From Cladorhizidae sp. MBARI D1340-BT2 (taxonomy: Eukaryota > Porifera > Demospongiae > Poecilosclerida > Cladorhizidae): a stretch of DNA of 64,000 bases. The notes beneath the pieces are model-generated. The model saw only the letters and a list, made by a program, of their open reading frames with translations, was not told the DNA's origin and made no database searches. The stretch spans positions 124,001 to 188,000 of the forward strand of contig JAQNBH010000011.1 in NCBI GenBank assembly GCA_028752905.1, written 5' to 3'. Positions 11,100 through 22,900 of this stretch are shown in pieces; positions within the stretch are counted from its first letter, which is position 1; every line of letters starts with the position of its first letter. Position numbers and translations under genes: made by a program.

Positions 11100-12558
11100 C
11101 TTCTAGCTCGATTCTTTTGGTTTGAGCTTGGGTAGACACTTGGTAAACTGTTCGAATACCTTCTGCTTCCATCAGGATTTTCTTAAACCGAGGACAATTT
11201 CGTCCAAGGATCATGTCGATGTTGGCCTTATCATCAACTACTGCTTCAGTAGCTATTTCCATTCCGAAGAGAGATACCTTCAATGGTGTTATCGGTAGGT
11301 CTACTCCTTCTCCTCGGAATCCAACGACTCTCTGTCTGGGTGCATCTTCATTCGGTTGAGGTACAAGCTTACTCCAGACAACGTTCACCGACGCACAATT
11401 GTCCACCATGATGCGAACTGTTTGTCCATCTATTGTTCCCATGCAATAACATGCATCACTATCATTGGTCTGCACACAATGTACAGATTTCTCTGGGCAC
11501 TCCTTGCTCATATGCCCCCACTTCTTGCAATGAAAGCACATAGCCCCTTTTTCGTTGTCGAAGTATTTTGAGAGTTTATGTTTTCTGGTCGGGGAATATT
11601 TTCCGGATTTGTCTCGATCACTTGGAGGACCCGACTTCTCTTGGTCAGCCGACGACTCCAATTTCATTTGGGCTGAATGAGTTAGTTGAGTCTTCCAGCT
11701 GTCCTCGACTTCCCATCCCTTGTAATCGTTCGACCGGCCACCCTGCTCCGTCCTGCGGGCTGTGTTGTGGAGGTGTTCGTCGGCCAGTTTCATTGCTTCA
11801 ATCAGGCTTCTTGGGCTTCTCTCTCTGGTCCATGACACTAGCCATCTTGGCATAATGTTATACATTTTCTCCAGCATCACCAAGTCCAGCATCTGTTCCC
11901 TGGTGTTGCATTCTGATGTCCACCTTTCTCCCCACCTTAACATTCGCTTGCCACAGAGGAGCCACGATTCTTCTCTACTTCTGGTCATTTCATCGATCTT
12001 CCGTCGATATGTATCTTGTGTTACATGATACTGTTCGAGTAGAGCTAGCTTCACTTGGTCGAAGTCTTTTTTTACTCTGCTGTCCAGCATCGTAAAAACT
12101 CGCCGGGCTGTGTTGCTCAGCACTGGTACGAGATGTGCCGTCCATCTACTTGGTGACACATCAAAGTTCTCCATATGGTCTTGGAAAGATGTCAGAAATT
12201 CTGCTATGTCCTCCTCAGTAAAGGTACAAAACTTGGGTACCTTGTCAGAACTTGCCATCTCCGTTGTCGACTCTCTTGACATGTCCAGTGCTGATGTTTC
12301 AAGTTTTTTTAACCTCTTGTCACGTTTCTTGTCGTTCTTTTGCATCCGGAGAAGGATGGCTTTCAAGGTGATTGTGTCGATTTCTTCTTCTGAGTCCGAC
12401 TCACTTTCACTCTCGGATTCCTCTCCGTTTTGCATTTCAGGCTGTTTGTCGCTTAGTGCAGGGTCGAATGATCGGTCCTCACCTTCAGTTTCGGGTGTGG
12501 ATTCACCACCTCCCCTCTTTTCTTGTGGTTTCTTTTTTCCCTTGGCATGAGTAGCCAT
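11086..12558 (-). CDS. Gag–protease polyprotein, copy 2
   Basis: 490 codons, identical to copy 1 (5959–7431). It has the acidic N-terminus, SCAN-like capsid region, CCHC knuckle and the same VDNCAS in place of a D-S/T-G protease site. Confidence 0.88.
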   Translation of the reverse strand: MATHAKGKKKPQEKRGGGESTPETEGEDRSFDPALSDKQPEMQNGEESESESESDSEEEIDTITLKAILLRMQKNDKKRDKRLKKLETSALDMSRESTTEMASSDKVPKFCTFTEEDIAEFLTSFQDHMENFDVSPSRWTAHLVPVLSNTARRVFTMLDSRVKKDFDQVKLALLEQYHVTQDTYRRKIDEMTRSREESWLLCGKRMLRWGERWTSECNTREQMLDLVMLEKMYNIMPRWLVSWTRERSPRSLIEAMKLADEHLHNTARRTEQGGRSNDYKGWEVEDSWKTQLTHSAQMKLESSADQEKSGPPSDRDKSGKYSPTRKHKLSKYFDNEKGAMCFHCKKWGHMSKECPEKSVHCVQTNDSDACYCMGTIDGQTVRIMVDNCASVNVVWSKLVPQPNEDAPRQRVVGFRGEGVDLPITPLKVSLFGMEIATEAVVDDKANIDMILGRNCPRFKKILMEAEGIRTVYQVSTQAQTKRIELEDEKI

Positions 12559-12932
12559 TTTGGTTGAATTCTCGATGCGAGAGACGGACGAATAAACAAA
12601 CTCTTCAACTAGGATGATTTCTCGATGCGATGAACGATTACGACTTCGCGACGAGATGAACGATAGACGATTATGAATTTCGAAGAGATGAACGATTGAC
12701 GATTACGAGTTCTCGAAGAGATGAACGATTCAATCAGTTGATAATACAAAACAAACGATACTGCAATCCAGTTAGCTATCCCTAGACTTTAGTATCAACT
12801 AATCTTGCCAACAACGACTTTTTTGTGGCAAACTGACTGACAACACAAGCTCTTAGCTAAAGGTCAGGGAAATACACTCTCCCTCTAATCAAACGATGAC
12901 GATAGGGTCGAATCAAAAACGCTGCCACCAGA

Positions 12933-13364
12933 TGTTAGAGTCTAGCCACCAACGGAAGGTAAGCTATCCTAAACTAATCGAGTCGAAATTCAAGTTAAAG
13001 AAACTATTATTAAATTCATATATAGAGATACATAATATTGCTCAATGTTCACAGATCAAAAGTTACAGTCACTAGCTAAATCTATAACCAGTAAACAACA
13101 GACAGAACTTAACTCAAAAGAAACATGACTTACGGAATACAGAACTCAATCTCTCACTACCAAAGGTCAACTTTCCTTGCCACGAGGTCTCACTCAACCA
13201 ACAATACCAAATAAGGGCAACACAGACAGTCACTCGGTTCAAACGGTCCAATCAAGCTATATATATACAAACATACTAAGCTACACATAAGTCTTTATTG
13301 TTTGTGTCGGCAATTGACACCAATTAGCGATTGATTTGGTTGTCTGTCAGGGAAGTTCCTGACA
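12933..13364 (-). repeat. LTR 3 (5' LTR in element orientation)
   Basis: 432 bp, TGTTAGAGTC to TTCCTGACA. Private bases near its right end (TATATATATA about 13258–13267, ATAAGTC about 13288, GTTTGTG about 13300, AGCGATTGA about 13326) are absent from LTR 2. Confidence 0.93.
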
Positions 13365-14236
13365 AGGATCTTGGTGTCATCACATCCTCTTCACTTGGAA
13401 CGCCCATTGCGACTATCTGGCATCTAGGGCATAGAAAACCCTTGGCTCCTACGGCGTACCTTCCACTCTGTGCAATCAGTACATGCCAAGAAGCTAATCT
13501 ACATCACCCTTATTCATACCCAGCTGCTATACTGCTCACAGGTATGGAGACCTCACTTTATAAAGGACGTAACTAAATTAGAAAATATTCGGAGGAGAGC
13601 CACGAAGTATATATATACTCAATGATTATACATCGGATTACAAGTCGAGGTTAATGGCACTAAAGATTCTCCCACTCAAGGGGGATTATGAACTTAACGA
13701 CAGTCTTCTGAGTTAGGAACCTGAAGTCCCCTGCAAGCCATTTCGACATCAGAGACTACACATCATTTAGCACCACATACACAAAAATGTGCCACAAACA
13801 TTTAACATCTTCAACAGCTCATTTCTCTTTCTTCAACCGTTTGCCAAGACTATGGAACACCATCCCACAGATTGACTTGGAAAAATCCTCAGCCATCATC
13901 AGAGAGAAAGTCAAAGAAAAGTTGTGGAACCATTTCCTGAACACATTTGACCCCTCTTCTCCATGTACCTATCATTTACAGTGTCCTTGTGCCTCTTGCT
14001 CACAATTCCCCCCCCCCCCCCCCCCCCCCATACCATAAGTTTTTGATTTTTGTTTAATCTTATATAAATTCTTGCCCCACCTATAGCTATATATTTTTTT
14101 TTTTACCATCGCATGTTCAAGGCAGTCAGTGCACCGGCCTGGCTGACCATCAGTACTCACACTCACATATGCAACTGTACATCTCCCTCTGCAAAATTTA
14201 TGATAAAGCAATAAAATTAAAATTAAATTAAAAAAG
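13365..14236 (+). mobile_element. LINE, right part with 3' end
   Basis: Continuation of the LINE broken at 2679. After the target duplication AGGAT it reads KDLGVI, then, with frameshifts, RT-distal blocks (a YCSQVWRP-like and an RRATKYI-like block around 13525–13615). Last comes a conserved C-terminal region (FFNRLPRLWNTIP, 13832–13870) ending in a Cys-rich QCPCASC (about 13981–14001). The 3' untranslated part has a run of about 22 C at 14008–14029 and ends in an A-rich tail near 14205–14236 (AATAAAATTAAA). Confidence 0.8.
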
Positions 14237-14280
14237 TTACCCCCCCCCCCCCTTTCGCATTTCATTTCATTAACCCCCTA

Positions 14281-14288
14281 TCCAAGTT
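14281..14288. repeat. left 8-bp target duplication of composite Merlin (TCCAAGTT)
   Basis: TCCAAGTT directly precedes the terminal inverted repeat at 14289 and is repeated exactly at 15863–15870, directly after the other terminus. Merlin elements make 8–9 bp duplications. Confidence 0.9.
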
Positions 14289-14825
14289 GGATCATGTAAA
14301 GAGTAAAAGACTCCGGAAGTCGAAAAATCAGTGCGCATCAATTAATTTTCGCGGTATATAATTTAAAACGCTGCTTATCTTAAATGCGCGCGCTAAAATG
14401 GAGCTTTCAGAAGACATCAAGAAAGGATACTCGAAGTAAATAACAGCTATCTCAGGACTACTAACACAAGTAATACAATGATAGGGAGTAATGTTGCAGC
14501 GTCTCTCCGGGAACTATTTGCATGTAACCTGAAAATTTGTGTTGAACAACTACATAGAATGGAGTGGAATTGTGATTGTTTACAGCATACCCAGTGCAGA
14601 AGTATGACTGGTGTCCACCAATCCAAACACCCGGATGGTGGTGGGTCCCAATGATGCTGTATCCACAACAATTATAATAATGATTCTATAATGATGCTAT
14701 TCTGATAATGATGCTATGTACATAGCGCGCGCGTTTAAGATATGCAGTTTAAATATATATACCGCGAAAATTAATTGACGTGCACTGATTTTTCGACTTC
14801 CGGAGTCTTACTCTTTACATGATCC
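14289..14825 (-). mobile_element. internally deleted Merlin copy A
   Basis: Minus-strand copy. It contains the 5' terminus (ending at 14825), the front of the transposase up to the AATLLPII block, then a direct jump into the 3' terminal region. It matches copy B on both sides of the deletion. This is a non-autonomous, MITE-like derivative. Confidence 0.85.
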
Positions 14826-14871
14826 AGCAAAGCTTCCAGAGATAGCAGGGTCGGCCAAAAAGAGGGAACTA

Positions 14872-15862
14872 GGATCATGTAAAGAGTAAGACTCCGGAAG
14901 TCGAAAAATCAGTGCGCGTCAATTAATTTTCGCGGTATATATTTTTAAACTGCATATCTTAAACGCGCGCGCTATGTACATAGCATCATTATCAGAATAG
15001 CATCATTATAGAATCATTATTATAATTGTTGTGGATACAGCATCATTGGGACCCACCACCATCCGGGTGTTTGGATTGGTGGACACCAGTCATACTCCTG
15101 CACTGGGTATGCTGTAAACAATCACAATTCCACTCCATTCTATGTAGTTGTTCAACACAAATTTTCAGGTTACATGCAAATAGTTCCCCGGAGAGACGCT
15201 GCAACATTACTCCCTATCATACGGTCTCATGTTGCGATAATCCATTCTGATCAGTGGGCTGCTTACAGACAGGTTGCTTCTCTGCCTGAAGTGGTTGCTC
15301 ATCGGACTGTTAACCATTCAATAGAGTTCCTAAATCCAGTCACAGGTGTCCACACAAAATGTTGAATCCTACTGGAATAGAGTGAGTTATACCACAAGAT
15401 ATACACAGTATGTTGGATAAATTGATTTTAGCAGGCGAGGATAAAGTTTAAAAGGATGAAGGGGGTTCGTCGTGATCAACTTCCTTAATACCTCGATGAC
15501 TTTATGTGGAGGGAGAGGAATGCCGGCACGACTGCTGATGCTTTTCAAAACACATGATGCTGCATTTGTTGTTTTATGAAGTTCTTTGAAGTTGTGTTGA
15601 TATGAAGTTGTGTTACTTTTTTTTTGGTTGTTTTTTATGCTGCATTTGTTGTTTTATGAAGTTGTGTTAATATGAAGTTGTATTACTTGTGTTAGTAGTC
15701 CTGAGATAGCTGTTATTTACTTCGAGTATCCTTTCTTGATGCCTTCTGAAGCTTGTGATTTTAGCGCGCGCGTTTAAGATAAGCAGCGTTTTAAATTATA
15801 TACCGCGAAAATAATTGATGCGCACTGATTTTTCGACTTCCGGAGTACTCTTTACATGATCC
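14872..15862 (+). mobile_element. Merlin copy B
   Basis: Plus-strand copy with both termini and the remnant of a transposase gene (about 15020–15560). Its own left flank (GGGAACTA) does not match its right flank (TCCAAGTT), so it did not insert here alone. Confidence 0.85.
15020..15560 (+). pseudogene. Merlin transposase (IS1595/ISXO2-like DDE), broken
   Basis: Recognisable blocks are VFGLVDTSHTPALG (first catalytic Asp), RRDAATLLPII, IIHSDQWAAY (second Asp), HRTVNHSIEFLNPVTGVHT, ESYWNRV (catalytic Glu, after a frameshift near 15350) and, around an in-frame TAA near 15485, YLDDFMWRERN. A 62-bp intron fits at 15107–15168: donor GTATGC, acceptor TTTTCAG, joining ...PALG to YMQIVP in frame. The gene is inactive through the frameshift and the stop. 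An active version would cut and paste the element. Confidence 0.85.
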
Positions 15863-15870
15863 TCCAAGTT
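15863..15870. repeat. right 8-bp target duplication of composite Merlin
   Basis: Exact copy of 14281–14288 (TCCAAGTT). Confidence 0.9.
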
Positions 15871-16480
15871 TACAGTGGGAGGGAGGGAAGTTAACCAGTC
15901 GACTATTACGTGCTAGCTGCTGTGAGTGCCCTCCGATTCGTTGACAGTTAGTTGCCGCGTATGGTTGCTAGGTTCTTTCACCGACCCTCGATAGCGTCCT
16001 CGCGCCACGGCCCAGGTTTCTAAATGCCGCAAATTCATCGGTTTAAAACAGAAGTAGTATAAATCATTCCACCCGCCTTTGCAAGAACGGAAGGACGGTG
16101 GCCTAGCCAAAGGGTCGCGTTGCTTTTTCGTAAGCTGACTCGGAGCCTCTGAAAGAGGTGGCGAGTAACTTAGGGATGAATTGTCACTAGGGAGGTAAAG
16201 GGTCGACTATGCGCTTGCTTTTCCCAACTCCGCCCCTTTTCCAAACGCACCACTGCCTTTTAGCTATGGTTAGATTATGTAATCATCTGATGTACTGAGA
16301 ATCATGCCATGAAATCTTACAGCATAGATACATAAGCGGGAAACGCTTTTGCATCTATGCTACTAGAGCTGTATAAGCTTACCTTTACTGCCGTTTGTTG
16401 GAGAGCTGAACCCGACTAGGTAACAACTGGCTGTGTGAACTGGACATCTACTAGCCTACCGCACCACGCTAAAGTCCAAG
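15871..16480 (+). promoter_or_regulatory. upstream region of HMG-CoA synthase
   Basis: 610 bp between the Merlin element and the start codon, richer in CpG than its surroundings. A GC box (CCGCCCC, near 16230) and a TATAAA at 16058–16063 are present, but neither can be tied to a start site. I did not find a sterol-response element of the ATCACCCCAC type. About 15897–15975 resembles 1118–1182 on the opposite strand. This region probably holds the promoter and 5' UTR. Confidence 0.45.
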
Positions 16481-16916
16481 ATGAGTTCCTCGCAGACCAA
16501 CTCCTGGCCCAATGATGTAGGCATTATAGCCATGGAGGTATACTTCCCCAAGGCCTGTGTGAACCAAACGGAACTGGAGAAGTTTGATGGAGTAGGAGCT
16601 GGCAAGTACACTATTGGGCTAGGCCAGACCAACATGGGCTTTTGTGGGGATTTGGAAGACATCAACTCCTTGTGTCTGACAGCAGTGCGAGGACTAGTGG
16701 CCAAGACAGGAATCAGTTATTCGGATATTGGTCGGTTGGAAGTTGGGACTGAAACCATCTTAGATAAGTCTAAGAGTGTCAAGACAGTTTTGATGCAGCT
16801 CTTTGTCTCTAGTGGTAATTCATCTGTAGAAGGTATCGACACAACTAATGCTTGTTATGGAGGCACACAAGCCCTGTTCAATGCATTGTCCTGGGTGGAG
16901 AGCAGCACTTGGGATG
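16481..16916 (+). CDS. HMGCS: HMG-CoA synthase exon 1
   Basis: Residues 1 to 146 (first base of codon 146). It carries catalytic E91 and C125 and the conserved GKYTIGLGQ and [10 protein letters not shown] blocks. The donor is GATG|GTATGC, phase 1. Confidence 0.95.
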
Positions 16917-19900
16917 GTATGCACTCGCAAATTGCAGTCCACAATCATACATGTTGACAGTGCCATAGCTATGTAGAAACAACTGTATAGAGCTCCACAA
17001 TCATGCATGTTGACAGTGCCATAGCTATGTAGAAACAACTGTATAGAGCTCCACAATCATGCATGTTGACAGTGCCATAGCTATGTAGAAACAACTGTAT
17101 AGAGCTCCACAATCATGCATGTTGACAGTGCCATAGCTATGTAGAAACAACTGTATAGAGCTCCACAATCATGCATGTTGACGGTGCCATAGCTATGTAG
17201 AAACAACTGTATAGAGCTCCACAATCATGCATGTTGACAGTGCCATAGCTATGTAGAAACAACTGTATAGAACTCTACAATCATGCATGTTACAGTGCCA
17301 TAGCTATGTAGAAACAACTGTATAGAGCTCCACAATCATGCATGTTACAGTGCCATAGCTATGTAGAAACAACTGTATAGAGCTCCACAATCATGCATGT
17401 TGACAGTGCCATAGCTACATATGTAGAATCAACTGTATAGAGCTCCACAATCATGCATGTTGACAGTGCCATAGCTATGTAGAAACAACTGTATAGAGCT
17501 CCACAATCATGCATATTGACAGTGCCATAGCTACGTAGAAACAACTGTATAGAGCTCTACAATCATGCATGTTGACAGTGCCATAGCTATGTAGAAACAA
17601 CTGCATAGAGCTCCACAATCATGCATGTTGACAGTGCCATAGCTACGTAGAAACAACTAAGAGCTCCACAATCATGCATGTTGACAGTGCCATAGCTATG
17701 TAGAAACAACTGTATAGAGCTCCACAATCATGCATGTTGACAGTGCCATAGCTATGTAGAAACAACTGTATAGAGCTCCACAATCATGCATGTTGACAGT
17801 GCCATAGCTACGTAGAAACAACTAAGAGCTCCACAATCATGCATGTTGACAGTGCCGTAGCTATGTAGAAACAGCTGTATAGAGCTCCACAATCATGCAT
17901 GTTGACAGTGCCATAGCTACGCAGAGGCAACTGTATAGAGCTCCACAATCATGCATGTTGACAGTGCCATAGCTACGTAGAAACAACTGCATAGAGCTCC
18001 ACAATCATGCATGTTGACAGTGCCATAGCTACGTAGAAACAACTGTATAGAGCTCCACAATCATGCAGTGCCATAGCTACGTAGAAACAACTGTATAGAG
18101 CTCCACAATCATGCATGTTACAGTGCCATAGCTATGTAGACTAGAAACAACTGTATAGAGCTCCACAATCATACATGTTGACAGTGCCAATGCTACGTAG
18201 GAACAACTATATAGAGCTCTCCCAATAAACGAGATAAATTAACAATATGAAGCCAAACTACTCTGGGGATGTACGTATAATTGTGTTGTAGGTCGCTATG
18301 CAGTGGTGGTGGCAGCAGATATAGCCGTCTATGCTAGTGGCAATGCTCGGCCTACAGGCGGAGCTGGTGCTGTGGCTATGCTGGTGGGGCCTGATGCTCC
18401 TCTCGTCATAGAGAGAGGTAATGTCTGTTTTGCCTACATTTTGTTTTCAGTAATGACAGTTTTTCTTATGATATATATATGTCTGTGTATACTGTATAAA
18501 GCTCTAATTATGCATCGTGGAATAAATAATTCTCAATCTGCTGTGATGCAACAATCTGCTGTGATGCATAAATAAACATTGTTCCACTGCATGTGATGCA
18601 ACAATACAAGATGGTGCACGTTCTGCCCTAGCACGTGGGTAGGTAAATTGTGATGAGCCTAAAGAACTGTTTCACGGTGTTGTCCAAAGGGAATTATTTA
18701 CTTGGAAGCGGCCACAGCTGCCAAGATCTTAACGTGGTGAAGAAGATCTGGAAAACTGTAGAAAGTTGTTGCAGTTCCTCCCCTAGGAGCAGCGACTGCA
18801 GTGGTAGACTCAAGTTCTGACACGATGCTGAGCTTCAAGATTTTCTGTCGATGAAGCAAGCAGGAGTGGTACAAAATGTTACAAAATGTTACAAACAGAA
18901 TCTAGCTAGAGTAGAGTAAGCTAACAATAACTGTCATGAAGATTGTTGCGTTATGAAGCCAATGCACAGATTTACGGAGTCTGTCTGCTCTGATCCACGT
19001 GGTAGTCTCTAACTACTGAAGTCAAGCCCCTGCAGCAGCAGCCATGTATTTGACCATGCCCCTGCAGCAGCAGCCGTGTATTTTATTGCGATGTTTGAGT
19101 GGAAAGGGGCAATGGACTAACAAAACACAAGAATAGAAATTATCAACGTTATCCGAGACACATCATTAGAAGAATTTTGGTGCATAATATGGAGCTTTTT
19201 TCTTTTAAGTTGTGTATATTTGGGGTGTGCACCAGCGCTCCCTATATTTAAGGTGCATATATATATTTGGGGTGCGTACACCCCCATATTTGAAGGTGTA
19301 TATATTGGGGTGTGCACTAGCACTCCCCATGAAGCTGAGCCAAACTGTTTGGCAGCTTCTGAGTGTCCTAAAGGGCTAGGGCTAGAGCTGCGGTTAGATC
19401 TACAGTAAAGGTTAGGTATGGTTAGGACTAGGGTTAGGGCTCTAGGGTTTAGGCTAGTTTAGCTCCACAATATGTTCAGCATGCTGTGAATCTTCTGCTG
19501 ATGTAGTGAACCCGCAGACCTAAACACAATGTTGTATACTGTGAAATGTATACTGTGACATTTGTCTTCAACCTACTTTACTTTCCACACACAACTTGCA
19601 TACAATATGCCCTACCAGACGACTTCAGATTGTCCAGTGCACAGCAGCGACTCGTCTGCTGGTCGATTTTAAGTAAAACATCTAAAGTTGGTAAATGGTC
19701 TTCAACAAAATAAACATGATTGTGCGTGCAATACTGAGCCTAGCAGCTGAGCTGATTCAGCTCATTTTCACTGCTTTGGAAAGATTGCCAAGATAATATC
19801 ATCCACAATGTAGCTATCTCACATGGTGTATTATAGCAGCTGCAATATTCTTTGTCCATTTGCAAAAGAAGTGAGTGGTCAATGGCTCTGCAGAGAATCT

Positions 19901-22900
19901 TGTTCCTCTAAGAAGAAGATCAGTAACAACCATAGTGCAATGTAGCAGCCTAGCATTACAGGTCATGGAGAGCAATGCAGCAGCCTGGCATTATAGGTCA
20001 GGTAGAGCAATGCAACAGCCTGGCATTACAGGTCAGGTAGAGCAATGCAGCAGCCTGGCATTACAGGTCAGGGAGAGTAATGCAACAGCCTGGCATTATA
20101 GGTCAGGTAGAGCAATGCAGCAGACTGGCATTACAGGTCAGGTAGAGCAATGCAGCAGCCTGGCATTACAGGTCAGGTAGAGCAATGCAGCAGCCTGGCA
20201 TTATAGGTCAGGGAGAGCAATGCAGCAGCCTGGCATTATAGGTCAGGGAGAGCAATGTAGCAGCCTGGCATTATAGGTCAGGTAGAGCAATGCAGCAGCC
20301 TGGCATTATAGGTCAGGTAGAGCAATGCAGCAGCCTGGCATTATAGGTCATGGAGAGCAATGCAGCAGCCTGGCATTATAGGTCAGGTAGAGCAATGCAG
20401 CAGCCTGGCATTACAGGTCAGGGAGAGCAATGCAGCAGCCTGGCATTATAGGTCAGGTAGAGTAATGCAGCAGCCTGGCATTACAGGTCAGGGAGAGCAA
20501 TGCAGCAGCCTGGCATTACAGGTCAGGGAGAGCAATGCAACAGCCTAGCATTACAGGTCATGGAGAGCAATGCAGCAGCCTGGCATTATAGGTCAGGTAG
20601 AGCAATGCAGCAGCCTGGCATTACAGGTCAGGTAGAGCAATGCAGCAGCCTGGCATTACAGGTCAGGTAGAGCAATGCAGCAGCCTGGCATTATAGGTCA
20701 GGGAGAGCACTGCAGCAGCCTGGCATTATAGGTCAGGTAGAGCAATTTATCAGCCTGGCATTACAGGTCAGGGAGAGCAATGCAGCAGCCTGGCATTATA
20801 GGTCATGGAGAGCAATGCAGCAGCCTGGCATTACAGGTCATGGAGAGCAATGCAACAGCCTGGCATTATAGGTCAGGTAGAGCAATGCAGCAGCCTGGCA
20901 TTATAGGTCAAGTAGAGCAATGCAGCAGCCTCGCATTACAGGTCATGGAGAGCAATGCAACAGCCTGGCATTATAGGTCATGGAGAGCAATGCAGCAGCC
21001 TGGCATTACAGGTCAGGGAGAGCAATGCAGCAGCCTGGCATTATAGGTCAGGTAGAGCAATGCAGCAGCCTGGCATTATAGGTCAGGTAGAGCAATGCAG
21101 CAGCCTGGCATTACAGGTCAGGTAGAGCAATGCAGCAGCCTGGCATTACAGGTCAGGTAGAGCAATGCAGCAGCCTGGCATTACAGGTCAGGGAGAGCAA
21201 TGCAGCAGCCTGGCATTATAGGTCAGGGAGAGCAATGCAGCAGCCTGGCATTATAGGTCAGGTAGAGCAATGCAGCAGCCTGGCATTATAGGTCAGGTAG
21301 AGCAATGCAGCAGCCTGGCATTATAGGTCAGGGAGAGCAATGCAGCAGCCTGGCATTACAGGTCAGTGAGAGCAATGCAGCAGCCTGGCATTATAGGTCA
21401 GTGAGAGCAATGCAGCAGCCTGGCATTATAGGTCAGGGAGAGCAATGCAACAGCCTGGCATTATAGGTCAGGTAGAGCAATGCAGCAGCCTGGCATTACA
21501 GGTCAGGTAGAGCAATGCAGCAGCCTGGCATTATAGGTCATGGAGAGCAATGCAGCAGCCTGGCATTACAGGTCAGTGAGAGCAATCCAGCAGCCTGGCA
21601 TTATAGGTCATGGAGAGCAATGCAGCAGCCTGGCATTACAGGTCAGGTAGAGCAATGCAGCAGCCTGGCATTATGGGTCAGGTAGAGCAATGCAGCAGCC
21701 TGGCATTACAGGTCAGGGAGAGTAATGCAGCAGCCTGGCATTATAGGTCAGGGAGAGCAATGCAACAGCCTGGCATTATAGGTCATGGAGAGCAATGCAG
21801 CAGCCTGGCATTACAGGTCAGGTAGAGCAATGCAACAGCCTGGCATTACAGGTCAGGGAGAGCAATGCAGCAGCCTGGCATTATAGGTCAGGTAGAGCAA
21901 TGCAGCAGCCTGGCATTACAGGTCAGGGAGAGTAATGCAGCAGCCTGGCATTATAGGTCAGGGAGAGCAATGCAGCAGCCTGGCATTATAGGTCATGGAG
22001 AGCAATGCAGCAGCCTGGCATTACAGGTCAGGTAGAGCAATGCAGAAGCCTGGCATTGCAGGTCAGGTAGAGCAATGCAACAGCCTGGCATTATAGGTCA
22101 GGTAGAGTAATGCAGCAGCCTGGTCAGGTAGAGCAATGCAGCAGCCTGGCATTACAGGTCAGTGAGAGCAATGCAGCAGCCTGGCATTATAGGTCAGGTA
22201 GAGCAATGCAGCAGCCTGGCATTATAGGTCAGGTAGAGCAATGCAGCAGCCTGGCATTATAGGTCAGGTAGAGTAATGCAGCAGCCTGGTCAGGTAGAGC
22301 AATGCAGCAGCCTGGCATTATAGGTCATGGAGAGCAATGCAGCAGCCTGGCATTATAGGTCAGGTAGAGCAATGCAGCAGCCTGGCATTACAGGTCAGGG
22401 AGAGCAATGCAGCAGCCTGGCATTACAGGTCAGGGAGAGCAATGCAACAGCCTAGCATTACAGGTCATGGAGAGCAATGCAGCAGCCTGGCATTACAGGT
22501 CAGGTAGAGCAATGCAGCAGCCTGGCATTATAGGTCAGGTAGAGCAATGCAGCAGCCTGGCATTACAGGTCAGGGAGAGCAATGCAGCAGCCTGGCATTA
22601 TAGGTCAGGTAGAGTAATGCAGCAGCCTGGCATTACAGGTCAGGGAGAGCAATGTAGCAGCCTGGCATTACAGGTCAGGGAGAGCAATGCAGCAGCCTGG
22701 CATTATAGGTCAGGGAGAGCAATGTAGCAGCCTGGCATTATAGGTCATGGAGAGCAATGCAGCAGCCTGGCATTACAGGTCAGGTAGAGCAATGCAGCAG
22801 CCTGGCATTATAGGTCAGGTAGAGCAATGCAACAGCCTGGCATTATAGGTCAGGTAGAGCAATGCAGCAGCCTGGCATTACAGGTCAGGTAGAGCAATGC

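Larger units (their letters stand above)
2680..13364 (-). mobile_element. tandem Gmr1-like Ty3/gypsy LTR retrotransposon (LTR–int–LTR–int–LTR)
   Basis: Three LTRs (2680–3110, 7806–8237, 12933–13364) bracket two 4695-bp internal regions (3111–7805 and 8238–12932). I could find no difference between the two internal regions; the period is exactly 5127 bp. Coding order on the minus strand is gag, protease, integrase, RT, RNase H. This is copia-like order with gypsy-type protein sequences, as described for Gmr1-like elements. The flanks are AGGAC (2675–2679) and AGGAT (13365–13369), a 5-bp target duplication with one mismatch inside a LINE. Both copies carry the same stops and frameshifts, so neither is autonomous. 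The tandem form is best explained by unequal crossing-over between LTRs. Confidence 0.95.
14289..15862. mobile_element. composite Merlin-type DNA transposon
   Basis: Both outer ends are GGATCATGTAAAGAGTA and its reverse complement, with inverted repeats running about 180 bp inward. Inside are two Merlin copies in opposite orientation separated by 46 bp (14826–14871): a 537-bp deleted copy on the minus strand and a 991-bp copy on the plus strand. Only the outermost pair of ends is flanked by a matching duplication (TCCAAGTT, 8 bp). This implies that the pair moved as one unit or was assembled from one insertion. It sits just beyond the LINE 3' end. Confidence 0.88.
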